From contig CANQNT010000022.1 of assembly GCA_947625255.1 (NCBI GenBank), forward strand, positions 1-52,098: a stretch of DNA of 52,098 bases, written 5' to 3'. The DNA is from an uncultured Acetatifactor sp. GTDB lineage: Bacteria; Bacillota; Clostridia; Lachnospirales; Lachnospiraceae. This document shows, in pieces, positions 9,663 to 18,268 of the stretch. Made by a program: the position numbers and the translations under genes. The notes under the pieces are model-generated. The model made no database searches and was not told where the DNA came from. It worked only from the letters and a program-made list of their open reading frames with translations. Each line of letters starts with the position of its first letter. Position 1 is the first letter of the stretch.

Positions 9663-10577
9663 TTGGAACAGATATGGGAAGTGCTCCGGCGGGAATTTGT
9701 CTATGTGTGGTACTACTTTACCGTGCAGCTGCGGCAGATAGCCCTCTACTACGTCCTCGGCATCGTCCTCGGCTCGGTCATCTCCGTGTTCGTCAAGGAC
9801 CGTATACACGGACTGTTCCGCGCGCTGGGCGACAAGAAGCTCGGCGTCCTCGGCGTCATTCCGGCAAGCATCCTCGGCATCGCGTCGCCGCTCTGTATGT
9901 ACGGAACGATTCCGCTCGCGGCGTCCTTTTCACGGAGCGGCATACGGGACGACTGGCTCGCGGCGTTCATGATGAGCTCCATTCTCCTGAATCCGCAGCT
10001 TATTATTTACAGCACGGCGCTCGGTCCCGCGGCGCTGACGATAAGGATAGCATCCTGCTTCATCTGCGGATGTGTGGCGGGCATTCTTATCCGGGTATTC
10101 TATAAGGACAAACCGTTCTTCGATTTCACCGGCTTTGATGAGCCGCACAACCACGACACCGACCCAAACCTGTTCCTGCGGCTTATCAAAAACATCGGCA
10201 GGAACATCAAAGCGACCGGTCTCTGGTTTCTCGTGGGCGTTCTGCTGTCGGCGCTGTTCCAGAGATATGTCCCGGCGGATAAGTTCGCCGCTCTCTTCGG
10301 CAAGACGAACGAGGGCTTCGGCGTCTTGATGGCGGCGACCATCGGCGTCCCGCTCTACGCCTGCGGAGGCGGGACCATCCCGCTCATACGCGAATGGCTC
10401 TACTCCGGCATGAGCATGGGGAGCGCGGCGGCGTTCATGCTCACCGGGCCATCGACGAAGATAACAAACCTAGGCGCGCTCAAAATAGTTTTGGGGATGA
10501 AGCGGTTCCTGCTGTACCTCGCATTTGTCATGCTGTTCTCGTTTGTGACGGGAATGGTCGTCAATCTCATCATGTGA
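9663..10577 (+). CDS. DUF318/ArsP-like permease
   Basis: A 304-aa polytopic membrane protein with about eight hydrophobic segments in two repeated halves. Each half carries a conserved Pro/Cys-containing loop (SPLCMYGTIPL and PLYACGGGTIPL), typical of the permease family PF03773, which includes organoarsenical exporters. A hydrophilic insert with HNHDTD separates the halves and could bind metal. The start is TTG 9663 behind AAAGGAGTGACAGGGC. It lies 30 nt after the redox lipoprotein and 27 nt before a reductase gene and is probably co-transcribed. The substrate is unknown; arsenic export is only one possibility. Confidence 0.8.
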   Translation: MEQIWEVLRREFVYVWYYFTVQLRQIALYYVLGIVLGSVISVFVKDRIHGLFRALGDKKLGVLGVIPASILGIASPLCMYGTIPLAASFSRSGIRDDWLAAFMMSSILLNPQLIIYSTALGPAALTIRIASCFICGCVAGILIRVFYKDKPFFDFTGFDEPHNHDTDPNLFLRLIKNIGRNIKATGLWFLVGVLLSALFQRYVPADKFAALFGKTNEGFGVLMAATIGVPLYACGGGTIPLIREWLYSGMSMGSAAAFMLTGPSTKITNLGALKIVLGMKRFLLYLAFVMLFSFVTGMVVNLIM

Positions 10578-10604
10578 AAAATCAGACCGGAGAAGGTGAA
10601 AATA

Positions 10605-11333
10605 ATGGATAGACCGACTGTGATATGCCACATGCTGACGGCGCTCGACGGGAAGATAGACGGACAGTTCTTCTCCGCGCCAGAAACGGCGCCCGCGCTG
10701 AAGAAATACGGCGAGGTGCGGGAGTTTTACGACTGCCCCGCCACCGTCTACGGGACGACCACGATGGCAGAGGGCTATTCGGACGGGTTCGTGTACGACC
10801 TGCCGAAAAGCGCGGCGGTTTTCCCCCGCGAGGACTACGTCGCGCAGAGCGACGTGAAGCGCTATATAGTGTCGCTTGACGGCGAGGGCATTCTCAGATG
10901 GCACGGGAAATACCTCGAAAGGAAGGGCCGTCCGAAAGCGCATGTCGTCGAGGTGCTGACCGAAAAGGCGTCCGACAGCTATCTTGAGTATCTGCGCGGC
11001 TTCGGGATCTCCTACATCTTCGCCGGAGAGGAGACCGTCGACTGCGCTCTGTTGCTGCGGAAGCTGAAGACGCTTTTCGGCATCGACCGCGTTCTGCTCG
11101 CCGGAGGCGGCGTGACAAATCAGGCCTTCGCCGCGGAGGGACTTATCGACGAGCTCAGCATCGTTCTCGCGCCCACGGCGGACGGCGAGAGCGGCGCGGC
11201 GTCGCTCTTTGAGACGGGCGGATTTTCTTCCGCCGCGCCGATGGCGTTTTCTCTGGAGTCAGCGGAGGTCGTCGAGAGGGACACGTTATGGCTTCGGTAC
11301 AAGGCCAAATCAAAAGGAGGAGATGCAAAATGA
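10605..11333 (+). CDS. RibD C-terminal/dihydrofolate-reductase-like oxidoreductase
   Basis: The 242-aa product opens with the family pattern PTVICHMLTALDGKIDG and contains an internal LLAGGGVTNQAF segment, the NADPH-binding glycine region of RibD-reductase/DHFR-like proteins (PF01872). In riboflavin synthesis this fold reduces a pyrimidine ribosyl intermediate, but stand-alone copies like this one often have unknown substrates. ATG 10605 is chosen over GTG 10596, which falls within the GGAGAAGGTG ribosome site. The stop overlaps the following SDR start (ATGA), showing translational coupling. Confidence 0.8.
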   Translation: MDRPTVICHMLTALDGKIDGQFFSAPETAPALKKYGEVREFYDCPATVYGTTTMAEGYSDGFVYDLPKSAAVFPREDYVAQSDVKRYIVSLDGEGILRWHGKYLERKGRPKAHVVEVLTEKASDSYLEYLRGFGISYIFAGEETVDCALLLRKLKTLFGIDRVLLAGGGVTNQAFAAEGLIDELSIVLAPTADGESGAASLFETGGFSSAAPMAFSLESAEVVERDTLWLRYKAKSKGGDAK

Positions 11334-12166
11334 AAACATGGCTCATCACGGGATGCTCGAGCGGGATCGGCGCGGGCATCGCCAAGGCGGTGCTCGCCCA
11401 CGGCGACAACGCGGTCGTCACCGCGCGGAGGCCCGAAACACTCACAGCGCTCACGGAAGGCTATCCCGAGACGTCCCTTGCCGTGAAGCTCGACATTACC
11501 TGTGCGGAGGACATCCGCAGCGCGGTGCAGGCGGCAAAGGAAAGGTTCGGCCGCATAGACGTGCTTGTCAACAACGCGGGCTACGGCTACCGCGCGGCAG
11601 TGGAGGAGGGCGAAGCGGACGAGGTCGCCTTGCTGTTCCAAACGAACGTGTTCGGCCCGGTGGAGCTCATCAAGGCGGTGCTCCCGACGATGCGCGCGCA
11701 GAAGAGCGGCGTGATTCTGAACGTCTCGAGCATCGCGGCGGCGCGTTCCGGCATGGGCTCCGGCTACTACGCCGGGAGCAAGGCCGCGCTGGAGCTCATC
11801 ACGGACGGGCTGATGAAGGAAGTCGCGCCGCTTGGCATAAAGGCCGCGATAGTGGAGCCGGGCTCCTTCCGCACGCACTTCTACGACACGTCCTTAAAAG
11901 GCAGCGCCGTCAAGATAGACGACTACAACGAGACATCCGGCAAGAACCGCAAGGAGAACGTAGTAAACCTCGGAAATCAGCCCGGCGACCCGGAAAAAGC
12001 CGGCCGTGTGCTGGTGGAGGTCGTGGAGGGCGGCACTCTCCCGAGGCGGCTGCTCCTCGGGAGCGACGCGGTGCGCGTCGTCCGCGCGGAGACGGAAGAC
12101 CGCCTCCGCGAGATCGCCGAGTGGGAACACATCAGCAGTAAAACCGATTTTGCCGCCGGGGAATGA
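11330..12166 (+). CDS. Short-chain dehydrogenase/reductase (SDR)
   Basis: A 278-aa classical SDR. The N-terminus has the TGCSSGIG dinucleotide-binding motif, then NNAGYG (about residue 82), a catalytic Ser in NVSSIAA and the YYAGSK active-site Tyr/Lys pair. It will be a cytosolic NAD(P)-dependent alcohol/ketone oxidoreductase; the substrate is unknown. ATG 11330 follows AAAAGGAGGAGATGCAAA and overlaps the stop of the upstream reductase by 4 nt, so the two enzymes are made together. Confidence 0.92.
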   Translation: MKTWLITGCSSGIGAGIAKAVLAHGDNAVVTARRPETLTALTEGYPETSLAVKLDITCAEDIRSAVQAAKERFGRIDVLVNNAGYGYRAAVEEGEADEVALLFQTNVFGPVELIKAVLPTMRAQKSGVILNVSSIAAARSGMGSGYYAGSKAALELITDGLMKEVAPLGIKAAIVEPGSFRTHFYDTSLKGSAVKIDDYNETSGKNRKENVVNLGNQPGDPEKAGRVLVEVVEGGTLPRRLLLGSDAVRVVRAETEDRLREIAEWEHISSKTDFAAGE

Positions 12167-12236
12167 CAAGGGAGTCTTTCCTTTTCGCGCGAAATGCGGT
12201 ATACTGAAATAAAATCAGCAGAAGGAGTGAATCTTC

Positions 12237-12788
12237 ATGAGAAAGAATTTCGGATCGAAGCCGTGGGTCTATCCCCAGCCGGTGCTGATGATTGGCACCT
12301 ATGACGAGAACGGCAAGCCCAACCTGATGAACGCGGCGTGGGGCGGCCAGTACGACTCGAAGGAGGTCATGCTGTGCCTCAGCTCCCACAAGACCACCGA
12401 CAACATCAAGCTGAAAAAGGCGTTCACCGTGAGCTTCGCGACGGCGGCGACGGTCGTCCCGTGCGACTATGTCGGTATCGTTTCGGCAAACAAGGAGCCG
12501 GACAAGATGGCAAAAGCAGGCTTCACGACCACTAAGAGCGAGTTCGTGGACGCACCCATCATCAACGAGCTGCCGCTGACGCTCGAGTGTAAGCTTCTCA
12601 AGTTCAACGAGGACGGCGTTGTGGTGGGCGAGATAGTCAACGTCAGCGCCGACGAGAGCATCCTCACCGACGGCAATGTGGACTACAGGAAGCTCGACGC
12701 CATCATATTCGACCCGACGAGCGCCGCGTATATCCGCCTCGGCGAGAAGGTAGGCAACGCCTTCCGGGACGGGAACAAGCTGAAATAA
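12237..12788 (+). CDS. Flavin reductase/FMN-binding family protein
   Basis: A 183-aa protein of the flavin reductase-like domain family (PF01613). It has the N-terminal QPVLMIGTYDENGKPNLMN strand-loop, then WGG and SFATAATV. The family binds FMN and either reduces flavin with NAD(P)H or acts as a small flavoprotein. A separate promoter is plausible: TATACT at about 12200 and AGAAGGAG just before ATG 12237. A very strong terminator follows at 12856. Confidence 0.85.
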   Translation: MRKNFGSKPWVYPQPVLMIGTYDENGKPNLMNAAWGGQYDSKEVMLCLSSHKTTDNIKLKKAFTVSFATAATVVPCDYVGIVSANKEPDKMAKAGFTTTKSEFVDAPIINELPLTLECKLLKFNEDGVVVGEIVNVSADESILTDGNVDYRKLDAIIFDPTSAAYIRLGEKVGNAFRDGNKLK

Positions 12789-12855
12789 GCTTTCGCGGCG
12801 AATCGCACTGCGTCAGTGCGAAACTCTGCGAGGCTTTTGGCGGACTCACAAAGAA

Positions 12856-12892
12856 ACCCGCCCGCACGTCGAACGTGCGGGCGGGTATCTTT
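12856..12892 (+). terminator. Strong GC-rich terminator
   Basis: A perfect 14-bp stem (ACCCGCCCGCACGT / ACGTGCGGGCGGGT) with loop CGA is followed by ATCTTTATT. It isolates the flavin-reductase gene from the aldo/keto reductase pair. Confidence 0.9.
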
Positions 12893-13014
12893 ATTCCCGG
12901 TTCTAACTTGTAGTAAGAACTACTGAACCAACCGAGACTTCTGATATACCGCAAATCGGGCTACAATATAGTTACAAACGAACCACGGCAAACAAACTTC
13001 GGGAGGTATAGGGT

Positions 13015-13854
13015 ATGGAATACATCACATTGAACAACGGGAACAAAATGCCGATGGCAGGCATCGGGGTGTTTATGATGTCCCCAGCCGAGGCGGAAGC
13101 GTCGGTCGAGAGCGCGCTCCGCAGCGGCGTCCGCCTCATAGACACCGCCAACGGCTACATGAACGAGAGCGGCACAGGGCGCGGCATCAAAAAGAGCGGC
13201 GTCAAGCGCGAGGACATCTTCCTTGTCACAAAGCTGTGGCCCACGGTCTACGAAAAGGAAACGGCTGTGGACGAGACGCTTGCCCGCCTCGGCACGGACT
13301 ACATCGACCTGCTGTTCCTGCATCAGCCCACCGCCAACTGGCGCGAGGGCTATCGTAACATCGAAAAGGCAGTGAAGGCCGGCAAGGTGAAGGCTATAGG
13401 GCTTTCCAACTTCCCCGACGGCGAGCTCCGCGAAGCCATCGACACCATGGAGCTGAAGCCCCAGATGGTTCAGGTCGAGGCGCATCCGTACTATCCGCAG
13501 ACCGAGCTCAAGCAGCTCCTTTCCGAGAACGGCATGGGCCTCATGGCATGGTATCCGCTGGGTCACGGCGACAAGAGCCTTCAGGAGGAGCCGATATTCA
13601 AGGAGCTTGCGCAGAAGTACGGCAAGTCGAGCGCGCAGATAATTCTCCGCTGGCACATCCAGAGCGGCAACGTGGTGATACCCGGCTCCAAGAACCCCGA
13701 CCACATCCGCGAGAACATCAACATCTTCGACTTCGTCCTCTCCGATGAGGATATGGCGGAGATAGCAAAGGTGAACAAGAACAAGCGCTACTACACAATG
13801 ACGCCGGAGATGCTGAACGTCTTTGCAAATATGGGACTTGGTCCGGACCTTTGA
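13015..13854 (+). CDS. Aldo/keto reductase
   Basis: A 279-aa (beta/alpha)8 aldo/keto reductase. It carries RLIDTANGY (catalytic Asp and Tyr), LVTKLWP (catalytic Lys) and LFLHQP (His), with IPGSKNPDHIREN near the C-terminus for NADPH binding. Cytosolic carbonyl reduction is the family role; the substrate is unknown. GGGAGG precedes ATG 13015. A close paralogue follows 31 nt downstream, suggesting a tandem duplication within one operon. Confidence 0.93.
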   Translation: MEYITLNNGNKMPMAGIGVFMMSPAEAEASVESALRSGVRLIDTANGYMNESGTGRGIKKSGVKREDIFLVTKLWPTVYEKETAVDETLARLGTDYIDLLFLHQPTANWREGYRNIEKAVKAGKVKAIGLSNFPDGELREAIDTMELKPQMVQVEAHPYYPQTELKQLLSENGMGLMAWYPLGHGDKSLQEEPIFKELAQKYGKSSAQIILRWHIQSGNVVIPGSKNPDHIRENINIFDFVLSDEDMAEIAKVNKNKRYYTMTPEMLNVFANMGLGPDL

Positions 13855-13885
13855 GTCATCCGAAACCGACAGGAGGAATCTCATC

Positions 13886-14734
13886 ATGGAATACACTATT
13901 CTGAACAACGGCGTGAAAATGCCTATGGAGGGCTTCGGCGTCTTTCAGGTGTCCGACCCGAAGGAATGTGAGCAGGCGGTGCTGGACGCGATAAGCGTGG
14001 GGTACAGGCTCATCGACACGGCGGCGTCCTACCGCAACGAGGAAGCGGTCGGCGCGGCGCTGAAAAAGAGCGGAGCCTGCCGAGAGGACCTGTTCATCAC
14101 CACAAAGCTGTGGGTCGCCGACTCGAGCTACGAGGGTGCGAAAAAGGCGTTTGAGACCTCGCTTCAAAAGCTCGGTCTTGAGTACATCGACCTCTATCTT
14201 CTCCATCAGCCGATGGGCGACTACTACGGCGCGTGGAGAGCCGTGGAGGAGCTCTACAAGGAGGGGCGCATCCGCGCGATAGGCGTCTGCAACTTCTACC
14301 CCCACATCCTCGCGGACTTCTGCGAGACCGTGGAGATAGTCCCGGCAGTCAACCAGGTTGAGCTGCATCCCTTCTTCCAGCAGCCGGACGCGCTGAAGCT
14401 CATGAAGGAGTACGAGGTCCAGCCGGAGGCGTGGGGTCCGTTTGCCGAAGGGAAGCACGGCATCTTCGCTCATCCGGTGCTTAGCGAGATAGGCGCAAAG
14501 TACGGCAAGAGCGCCGCTCAGGTCGCGCTTCGCTGGAACGTACAGCGCGGCGTCGTTGTCATCCCGAAGTCCACGCACCGCGAGCGCATGGAGCAGAACT
14601 TCAACATCTGGGACTTCACCCTCACCGACGAGGAGATGGCCGCCATATCACCGCTCGACATCGGCCACAGCGAGATAGTCAACCACTTCGACCCGAACTT
14701 CGTCCGCGCGCTCCACGGCCGCTTCGGAAGATAA
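13886..14734 (+). CDS. Aldo/keto reductase (second copy)
   Basis: The 282-aa product has the same architecture as its neighbour: RLIDTAASY, TTKLWV, YLLHQP and a C-terminal VIPKSTHRERM NADPH motif. ATG 13886 is preferred over the upstream in-frame ATG at 13823, which lies inside the previous gene, because CAGGAGGAATCTCATC gives an ideal ribosome site. The two copies share the opening TxNNGxKMPMxGxGVF but have diverged elsewhere, so they may reduce different carbonyls. Confidence 0.93.
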   Translation: MEYTILNNGVKMPMEGFGVFQVSDPKECEQAVLDAISVGYRLIDTAASYRNEEAVGAALKKSGACREDLFITTKLWVADSSYEGAKKAFETSLQKLGLEYIDLYLLHQPMGDYYGAWRAVEELYKEGRIRAIGVCNFYPHILADFCETVEIVPAVNQVELHPFFQQPDALKLMKEYEVQPEAWGPFAEGKHGIFAHPVLSEIGAKYGKSAAQVALRWNVQRGVVVIPKSTHRERMEQNFNIWDFTLTDEEMAAISPLDIGHSEIVNHFDPNFVRALHGRFGR

Positions 14735-14805
14735 GCGTCGGGGCGTTCGGCACAGCGGCAGTATAACACGCCGAGACCGTCACATTCGGGAAGGAGCGGA
14801 CAACA

Positions 14806-15429
14806 GTGATCCTCTATTTTTCATCCACCGGCAACTGTAAGTACACGGCGGAGCGGATAGCGGCAAGGACAGCGGAGAGAATCGTGTCGCTCGGCGCCGA
14901 GTACAAAAACGGGAATTTCGACATCCTGCCCGACAGGGGAGAGCCGCTCGGTTTCGTCCTGCCCACATATTTCGGCGGTCTGCCGTCTATCGTGACGGAT
15001 TATCTGGAGCGGGCGGAGATTCGGCTGGACAGCAGCAACTATGTCTACACCGTGGACACCTACGGCTTCCACTACGGAAACGTCGCCGCGGAGCTTGCGA
15101 AGCTCCTGCATGAAAAGACCGGCAGGGAGCAGGATGCGGACTTTCTTCTTCAATCCGTGGACAACTGGGTGCCGAACTTCGACCTCACGGATAAAGACTA
15201 TGTGCAGTCTGCGCTTAAAAAGGCGGACGAGCTGCTCGAACAGGTCATTTCGGACATCGCCGAAAGGAAGCACGTCCGAATCAGGGGCGAATGGCCCGCG
15301 CCGATGCAAGCGTTCCTCAAATTTGCACTTGCACAGTGCACACCCATCGGCAAAAACAGAGAAATCCCTGACGGTGTTTTGGGCGCGTTCGTCGAGAACA
15401 TCATAATAACTCATAATCGTTTTGAGTAG
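14806..15429 (+). CDS. EFR1-type flavodoxin, ferredoxin part missing (probably truncated)
   Basis: The 207-aa product starts at GTG 14806 after AAGGAGCGG. It opens with MILYFSSTGN, the FMN-phosphate loop typical of EFR1-family flavodoxin-ferredoxin proteins, followed by LPTYFGG and VDTYGFHYGN. Family members normally continue with a C-terminal region bearing two 4Fe-4S CxxCxxC motifs (about 260 aa total). Here the frame ends without any such cluster, about 110 nt before tnsB remnants begin at 15538. I infer that insertion or deletion at the edge of the mobile region removed the 3' end, and that the final 20 or so residues may be foreign. Confidence 0.7.
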   Translation: MILYFSSTGNCKYTAERIAARTAERIVSLGAEYKNGNFDILPDRGEPLGFVLPTYFGGLPSIVTDYLERAEIRLDSSNYVYTVDTYGFHYGNVAAELAKLLHEKTGREQDADFLLQSVDNWVPNFDLTDKDYVQSALKKADELLEQVISDIAERKHVRIRGEWPAPMQAFLKFALAQCTPIGKNREIPDGVLGAFVENIIITHNRFE

Positions 15430-15537
15430 TATCTAAGATTTGTCATCACCCTACCGTTTAGTGAAATGCGATGTGAACAAAACCCCGATAATTTGGGAGA
15501 ACGGGATGCAATCTTTCCGGTGCGGTATAAAGTCCGT

Positions 15538-15767
15538 AAAGTCTGCTGTAGGCATCCACGCAAGCGTTCGTATTGGTCGGTCGACGACGTTCCTCGATTC
15601 GTCGATCAGGTAGATGTCGCAGACCGTTGAGTTCAACATCCCCGCGCCAACGTGAGATGCAAACTGCTGCACCCCGTCTCCCAACAGAAGATAAAAACCT
15701 CGCCTTCCTCTATCGCCAACACCCGAATGATTTGATTACCGCATCTACGTACGCTGCTCGTCTGCAT
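15538..15767 (-). pseudogene. tnsB: tnsB remnant with large internal deletion
   Basis: Two pieces matching the intact tnsB at 49036-50871 lie side by side. The piece at about 15690-15767 matches its N-terminal 25 or so codons. The piece at about 15540-15684 matches the region around DGVQQFASHVG, including the first catalytic Asp (CDIYL). Roughly 585 nt between them are absent, and everything after the first third is replaced by unrelated or diverged sequence. It directly follows an intact tnsA copy, as in the complete element. It cannot encode a transposase because the second Asp and the Glu of the DDE triad are gone. Confidence 0.85.
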
Positions 15768-16101
15768 CAACCACAAGCCCCCAATCCTGCACGCCTCGGC
15801 TCAGCCAGTAACGTCTGGAGCTGTCCAGAAGCCTCGCTGTCCTCGGCTTGTTCAAAAGGTCCCGCTTCACGCACTCACGCACCGCCATATCGCCGTTTCG
15901 CCAAACGATAATGAAGTCCGACGTATATTCCTCCACACCCGTTCCATCCAGAGGGACGTTGCACCGGAACTGATTCACCTTCTTATCCGACTCCAGCATA
16001 TTCGCATATGCGTACTGGATGTCGCTGTATGTCCGGCAGCAGTCCGGGCACTTGGACAGTGTTCGCTTGACACTGCGGCCCTTGTAATTCTTCTTTTGCA
16101 A
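15745..16101 (-). CDS. tnsA: TnsA-like endonuclease (second copy, intact)
   Basis: The 118-aa product, from TTG 16101 behind AAGGAGGTGGTAAT, differs by eye at only seven positions from the TnsA at 50849-51205. It keeps the PD-(D/E)XK-like core: Asp in YTSDF and Glu in VRECVKR. In Tn7, TnsA cuts the 5' ends of the transposon beside TnsB; Tn7 TnsA is about 270 aa, so this family is short. The partner tnsB here is broken, so this copy can act only with the distant one, if at all. The stretch upstream that stays open to 16284 lacks a ribosome site and belongs to the transposon end. Confidence 0.75.
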   Translation of the reverse strand: MQKKNYKGRSVKRTLSKCPDCCRTYSDIQYAYANMLESDKKVNQFRCNVPLDGTGVEEYTSDFIIVWRNGDMAVRECVKRDLLNKPRTARLLDSSRRYWLSRGVQDWGLVVDADEQRT

Positions 16102-16394
16102 ATTACCACCTCCTTTGCCGTGTAGCACCCCAAACATGCCGTAAGGACGGCAGTCATACGCCGTAGAAAATGGGGATAGCCGAAAAGCGGCCTGTGCCCC
16201 TTGTGCCGCAACGCTTTCGGCGAATATAGCGACTTTCTTCAAAATAGATCGTTTTCGACAAGTTTTGCAATCTTCGCAGCTCATTTATCTCCAGTTTTCA
16301 TCTTCTGCCTTTATTTCCGTAACTTCCCCAAAAATTCCCGTAACCAGCGACAAACAACGCAATAGCACCGCAAAATGGGGATAGTCAAAACCCG

Positions 16395-16942
16395 CGCTGA
16401 AACCGTTGCAGCGCAACGGTTTCAGGCGATGCTCGTTTTCCCAAAAACGCGTTTTCCAAATTTCTCTATGTCATGGAACTTCGCATTTTTGAAAAATTGA
16501 CGTTCCGCCGCCCTTTGCCTTTCACAAAATATCGTGGCGGCTGCCAAGCCTTTGCTGGCGTCAAAAGTGCCCTTTTTGTCGGCAACCACGCCCGTTGTCG
16601 GCGTCAAAGCGGCAAAAAAATTGACCCCGGCAACTTGCGTTGCTGAGGCCATACGCCTTGCGGCGGTACGTTGATTTTTGAAAAATCGGGGGTGCAAGGA
16701 CAAAAAATGTCATGGAACTTCGCATTTTTGAAAAATTGACGTTCCGTCTCCCTTCGTCGTAGTCAAAAAGTCGTCGCGGCTGCCAAGCCTTTGTCGGCGT
16801 CAAAAGTGCCCTTTTGGCTGGCAACCGCGCCCGTTGTCGGCGTCAAAGCGGCAAAAAAATTGACCCCGGCAACTTGCGTTGCTGAGGCCATACGCCTTGC
16901 GGCGGTACGTCAATTTTTGAAAAATCGGGGGTGCAAGGACAT
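16395..16942 (-). mobile_element. Two tandem Tn7-like right-end copies
   Basis: 16400-16702 matches 51720-52021 over its whole length and ends in the same GTGCAAGGACA terminus. After AAAAA, a second partial copy (16708-16942) repeats from TGTCATGGAACTTCG to the same terminus. Both carry the GTCGGCGTCAAA site motif and point the same way as the right end beside guaA. They are therefore two separate right ends left from one or more older insertions. Small open frames across this stretch are by-products of the repeats. Confidence 0.85.
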
Positions 16943-17549
16943 AGTGGCCTCAAGGAGAGTATATCACCCTCCAAGACATTGTGCAAGCCCGAAAATATGA
17001 GGACCCACCGATTTTCTTTTTTCCGCTGAAGGCGCAGGATTGATATGAATAGGAAGGGTCACACGTCGGCAAAGCACTGCGGCCCTGTGCGCCGCGTCTT
17101 GTTGCTAAGATTGCTGTCGCTGTTCTGCGGCGGCTTTCTTCTTTGTAAACCGGTCTTTCTACGGAGGACTTCGATGGTTTGCGGATTTGGCGAAATTATT
17201 TGAAAATATTTTTGAAATCGCTCATATACAGGTCATTTTATTTTACAAGCTAATCCAAAAGTGCTACAATAAGAGGGTAAAGCAAAGCGTTGCTTCTCCG
17301 TCCCGGGACAAGCATCAGCTCCGCCCGAATATGCACTCTGTTCTCGCAAAAACGACCGCTCTCGACCATAAGCTACCCCCGAGGGACTGTACTTCTCGGA
17401 TGTCGCTGTTTACTACATACCTTTGGCTTTGGTCAGAGCGTGGATGACACAGGCCGGCGCTGACTGCAGCGAAAAGCATTGCCGCACTTAAACGATAACC
17501 AACTTAGAGGCGTCTTCGGCGCAGAATAATATCATATCAGGAGGTAACA
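16943..17549. other. Intergenic stretch without a convincing gene
   Basis: No gene with a good start is visible. It holds the outer flank of the older right end (TAGTGGCC), an 8-codon open frame after GGAGGACTTCG at 17174, and a promoter near 17243-17270 reading toward the regulator at 17550. About 280 nt separate that promoter from the gene start, so a long leader is possible, but I see no recognisable riboswitch. Confidence 0.5.
17243..17270 (+). promoter_or_regulatory. Sigma-A-type promoter
   Basis: TTACAA (17243-17248) and TACAAT (17265-17270) are separated by 16 nt. This is a good match to the vegetative consensus in an AT-rich stretch that reads toward the HTH/alpha-CTD gene. Confidence 0.5.
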
Positions 17550-18152
17550 TTGGAAAATCTAACACGAATTAACAGCTCACCCTATCCGCATAACCTTATT
17601 TCGATGATTCTTAACCCGGACCGCAAAGTCGCTATTGAGGACACGACAGTCTACTCCGATGACCAAATCGCTGGTCTGAACTATCTACTTGAAAACGCCA
17701 TTACGGACAGGCTCAGAAGGATGATACTTCTTTGGACCCGCGATGGGCTCTCGCTCTTAGACATTGGCGAACTCTTCGGAGTCACACGTCAGAACATATT
17801 TGCCCGTATCTCTTCCGCTCTGCGAGAACTTCGTACACCGGAAAATCTTATATTTCTCCGGGAAGGGTACAAAGCCGGTATGCGCAACTATGAGACAGTT
17901 CACGCGGACGAGATAGCCTTGGCAAAGGCCATTGCAGAAGACCCCAAAGAAAGCCCGCTTCAAACTCTGATTGATTACGGCCTCACGATGCGGTCCTACA
18001 ATGTGCTTTCTCATGCCGGTGTTAAAACTGTCCGCGAGGTAATGCGGATGGGTCCGTTCACTTTATCGAAAATAAACGGCTGCGGACCCGCCGGACTTAA
18101 GAACATAAGAAGCACTCTGCAGGAGTTCCGGGAAGTTAATGGGCTGATTTGA
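17550..18152 (+). CDS. HTH (sigma region 4-like) plus RNA polymerase alpha-CTD-like protein
   Basis: The 200-aa product starts at TTG 17550 behind AGGAGGTAACA. Residues about 35-100 contain a sigma-70 region-4-like helix-turn-helix (LSLLDIGELFGVTRQNIFARI). Residues about 135-195 strongly resemble the C-terminal domain of the RNA polymerase alpha subunit: TMRSYNVLSHAGVKTVREV, then LSKINGCGPAGLKNI, a helix-hairpin-helix pattern. Alpha-CTD binds UP-element DNA and activators, so this may be a transcription factor or a DNA-structure-binding protein. It is the first gene inside the mobile region and could regulate cargo; this is inference. Confidence 0.7.
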   Translation: MENLTRINSSPYPHNLISMILNPDRKVAIEDTTVYSDDQIAGLNYLLENAITDRLRRMILLWTRDGLSLLDIGELFGVTRQNIFARISSALRELRTPENLIFLREGYKAGMRNYETVHADEIALAKAIAEDPKESPLQTLIDYGLTMRSYNVLSHAGVKTVREVMRMGPFTLSKINGCGPAGLKNIRSTLQEFREVNGLI

Positions 18153-18268
18153 GGCTTCGTGCTTCGACGTCTATTTGCTCTCTCACGCTTCTCCGGTCAG
18201 AACCCTTGACAGTTTTATAATATTGATATAAGATTTATAAAAAGAATCAAAACAGGAGGAACCTTTCA

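Noticed and set aside
15745..16284. Longer tnsA' product starting at 16284
   Set aside because: The extra 61 residues correspond to the non-coding end region, are not shared in frame with the other copy, and a perfect ribosome site precedes TTG 16101.
16422..17000. Several 60-95-codon open frames in the right-end copies
   Set aside because: They are repeated in both right-end copies with no ribosome sites, and shift frame between copies; the sequence is better explained as transposon end.
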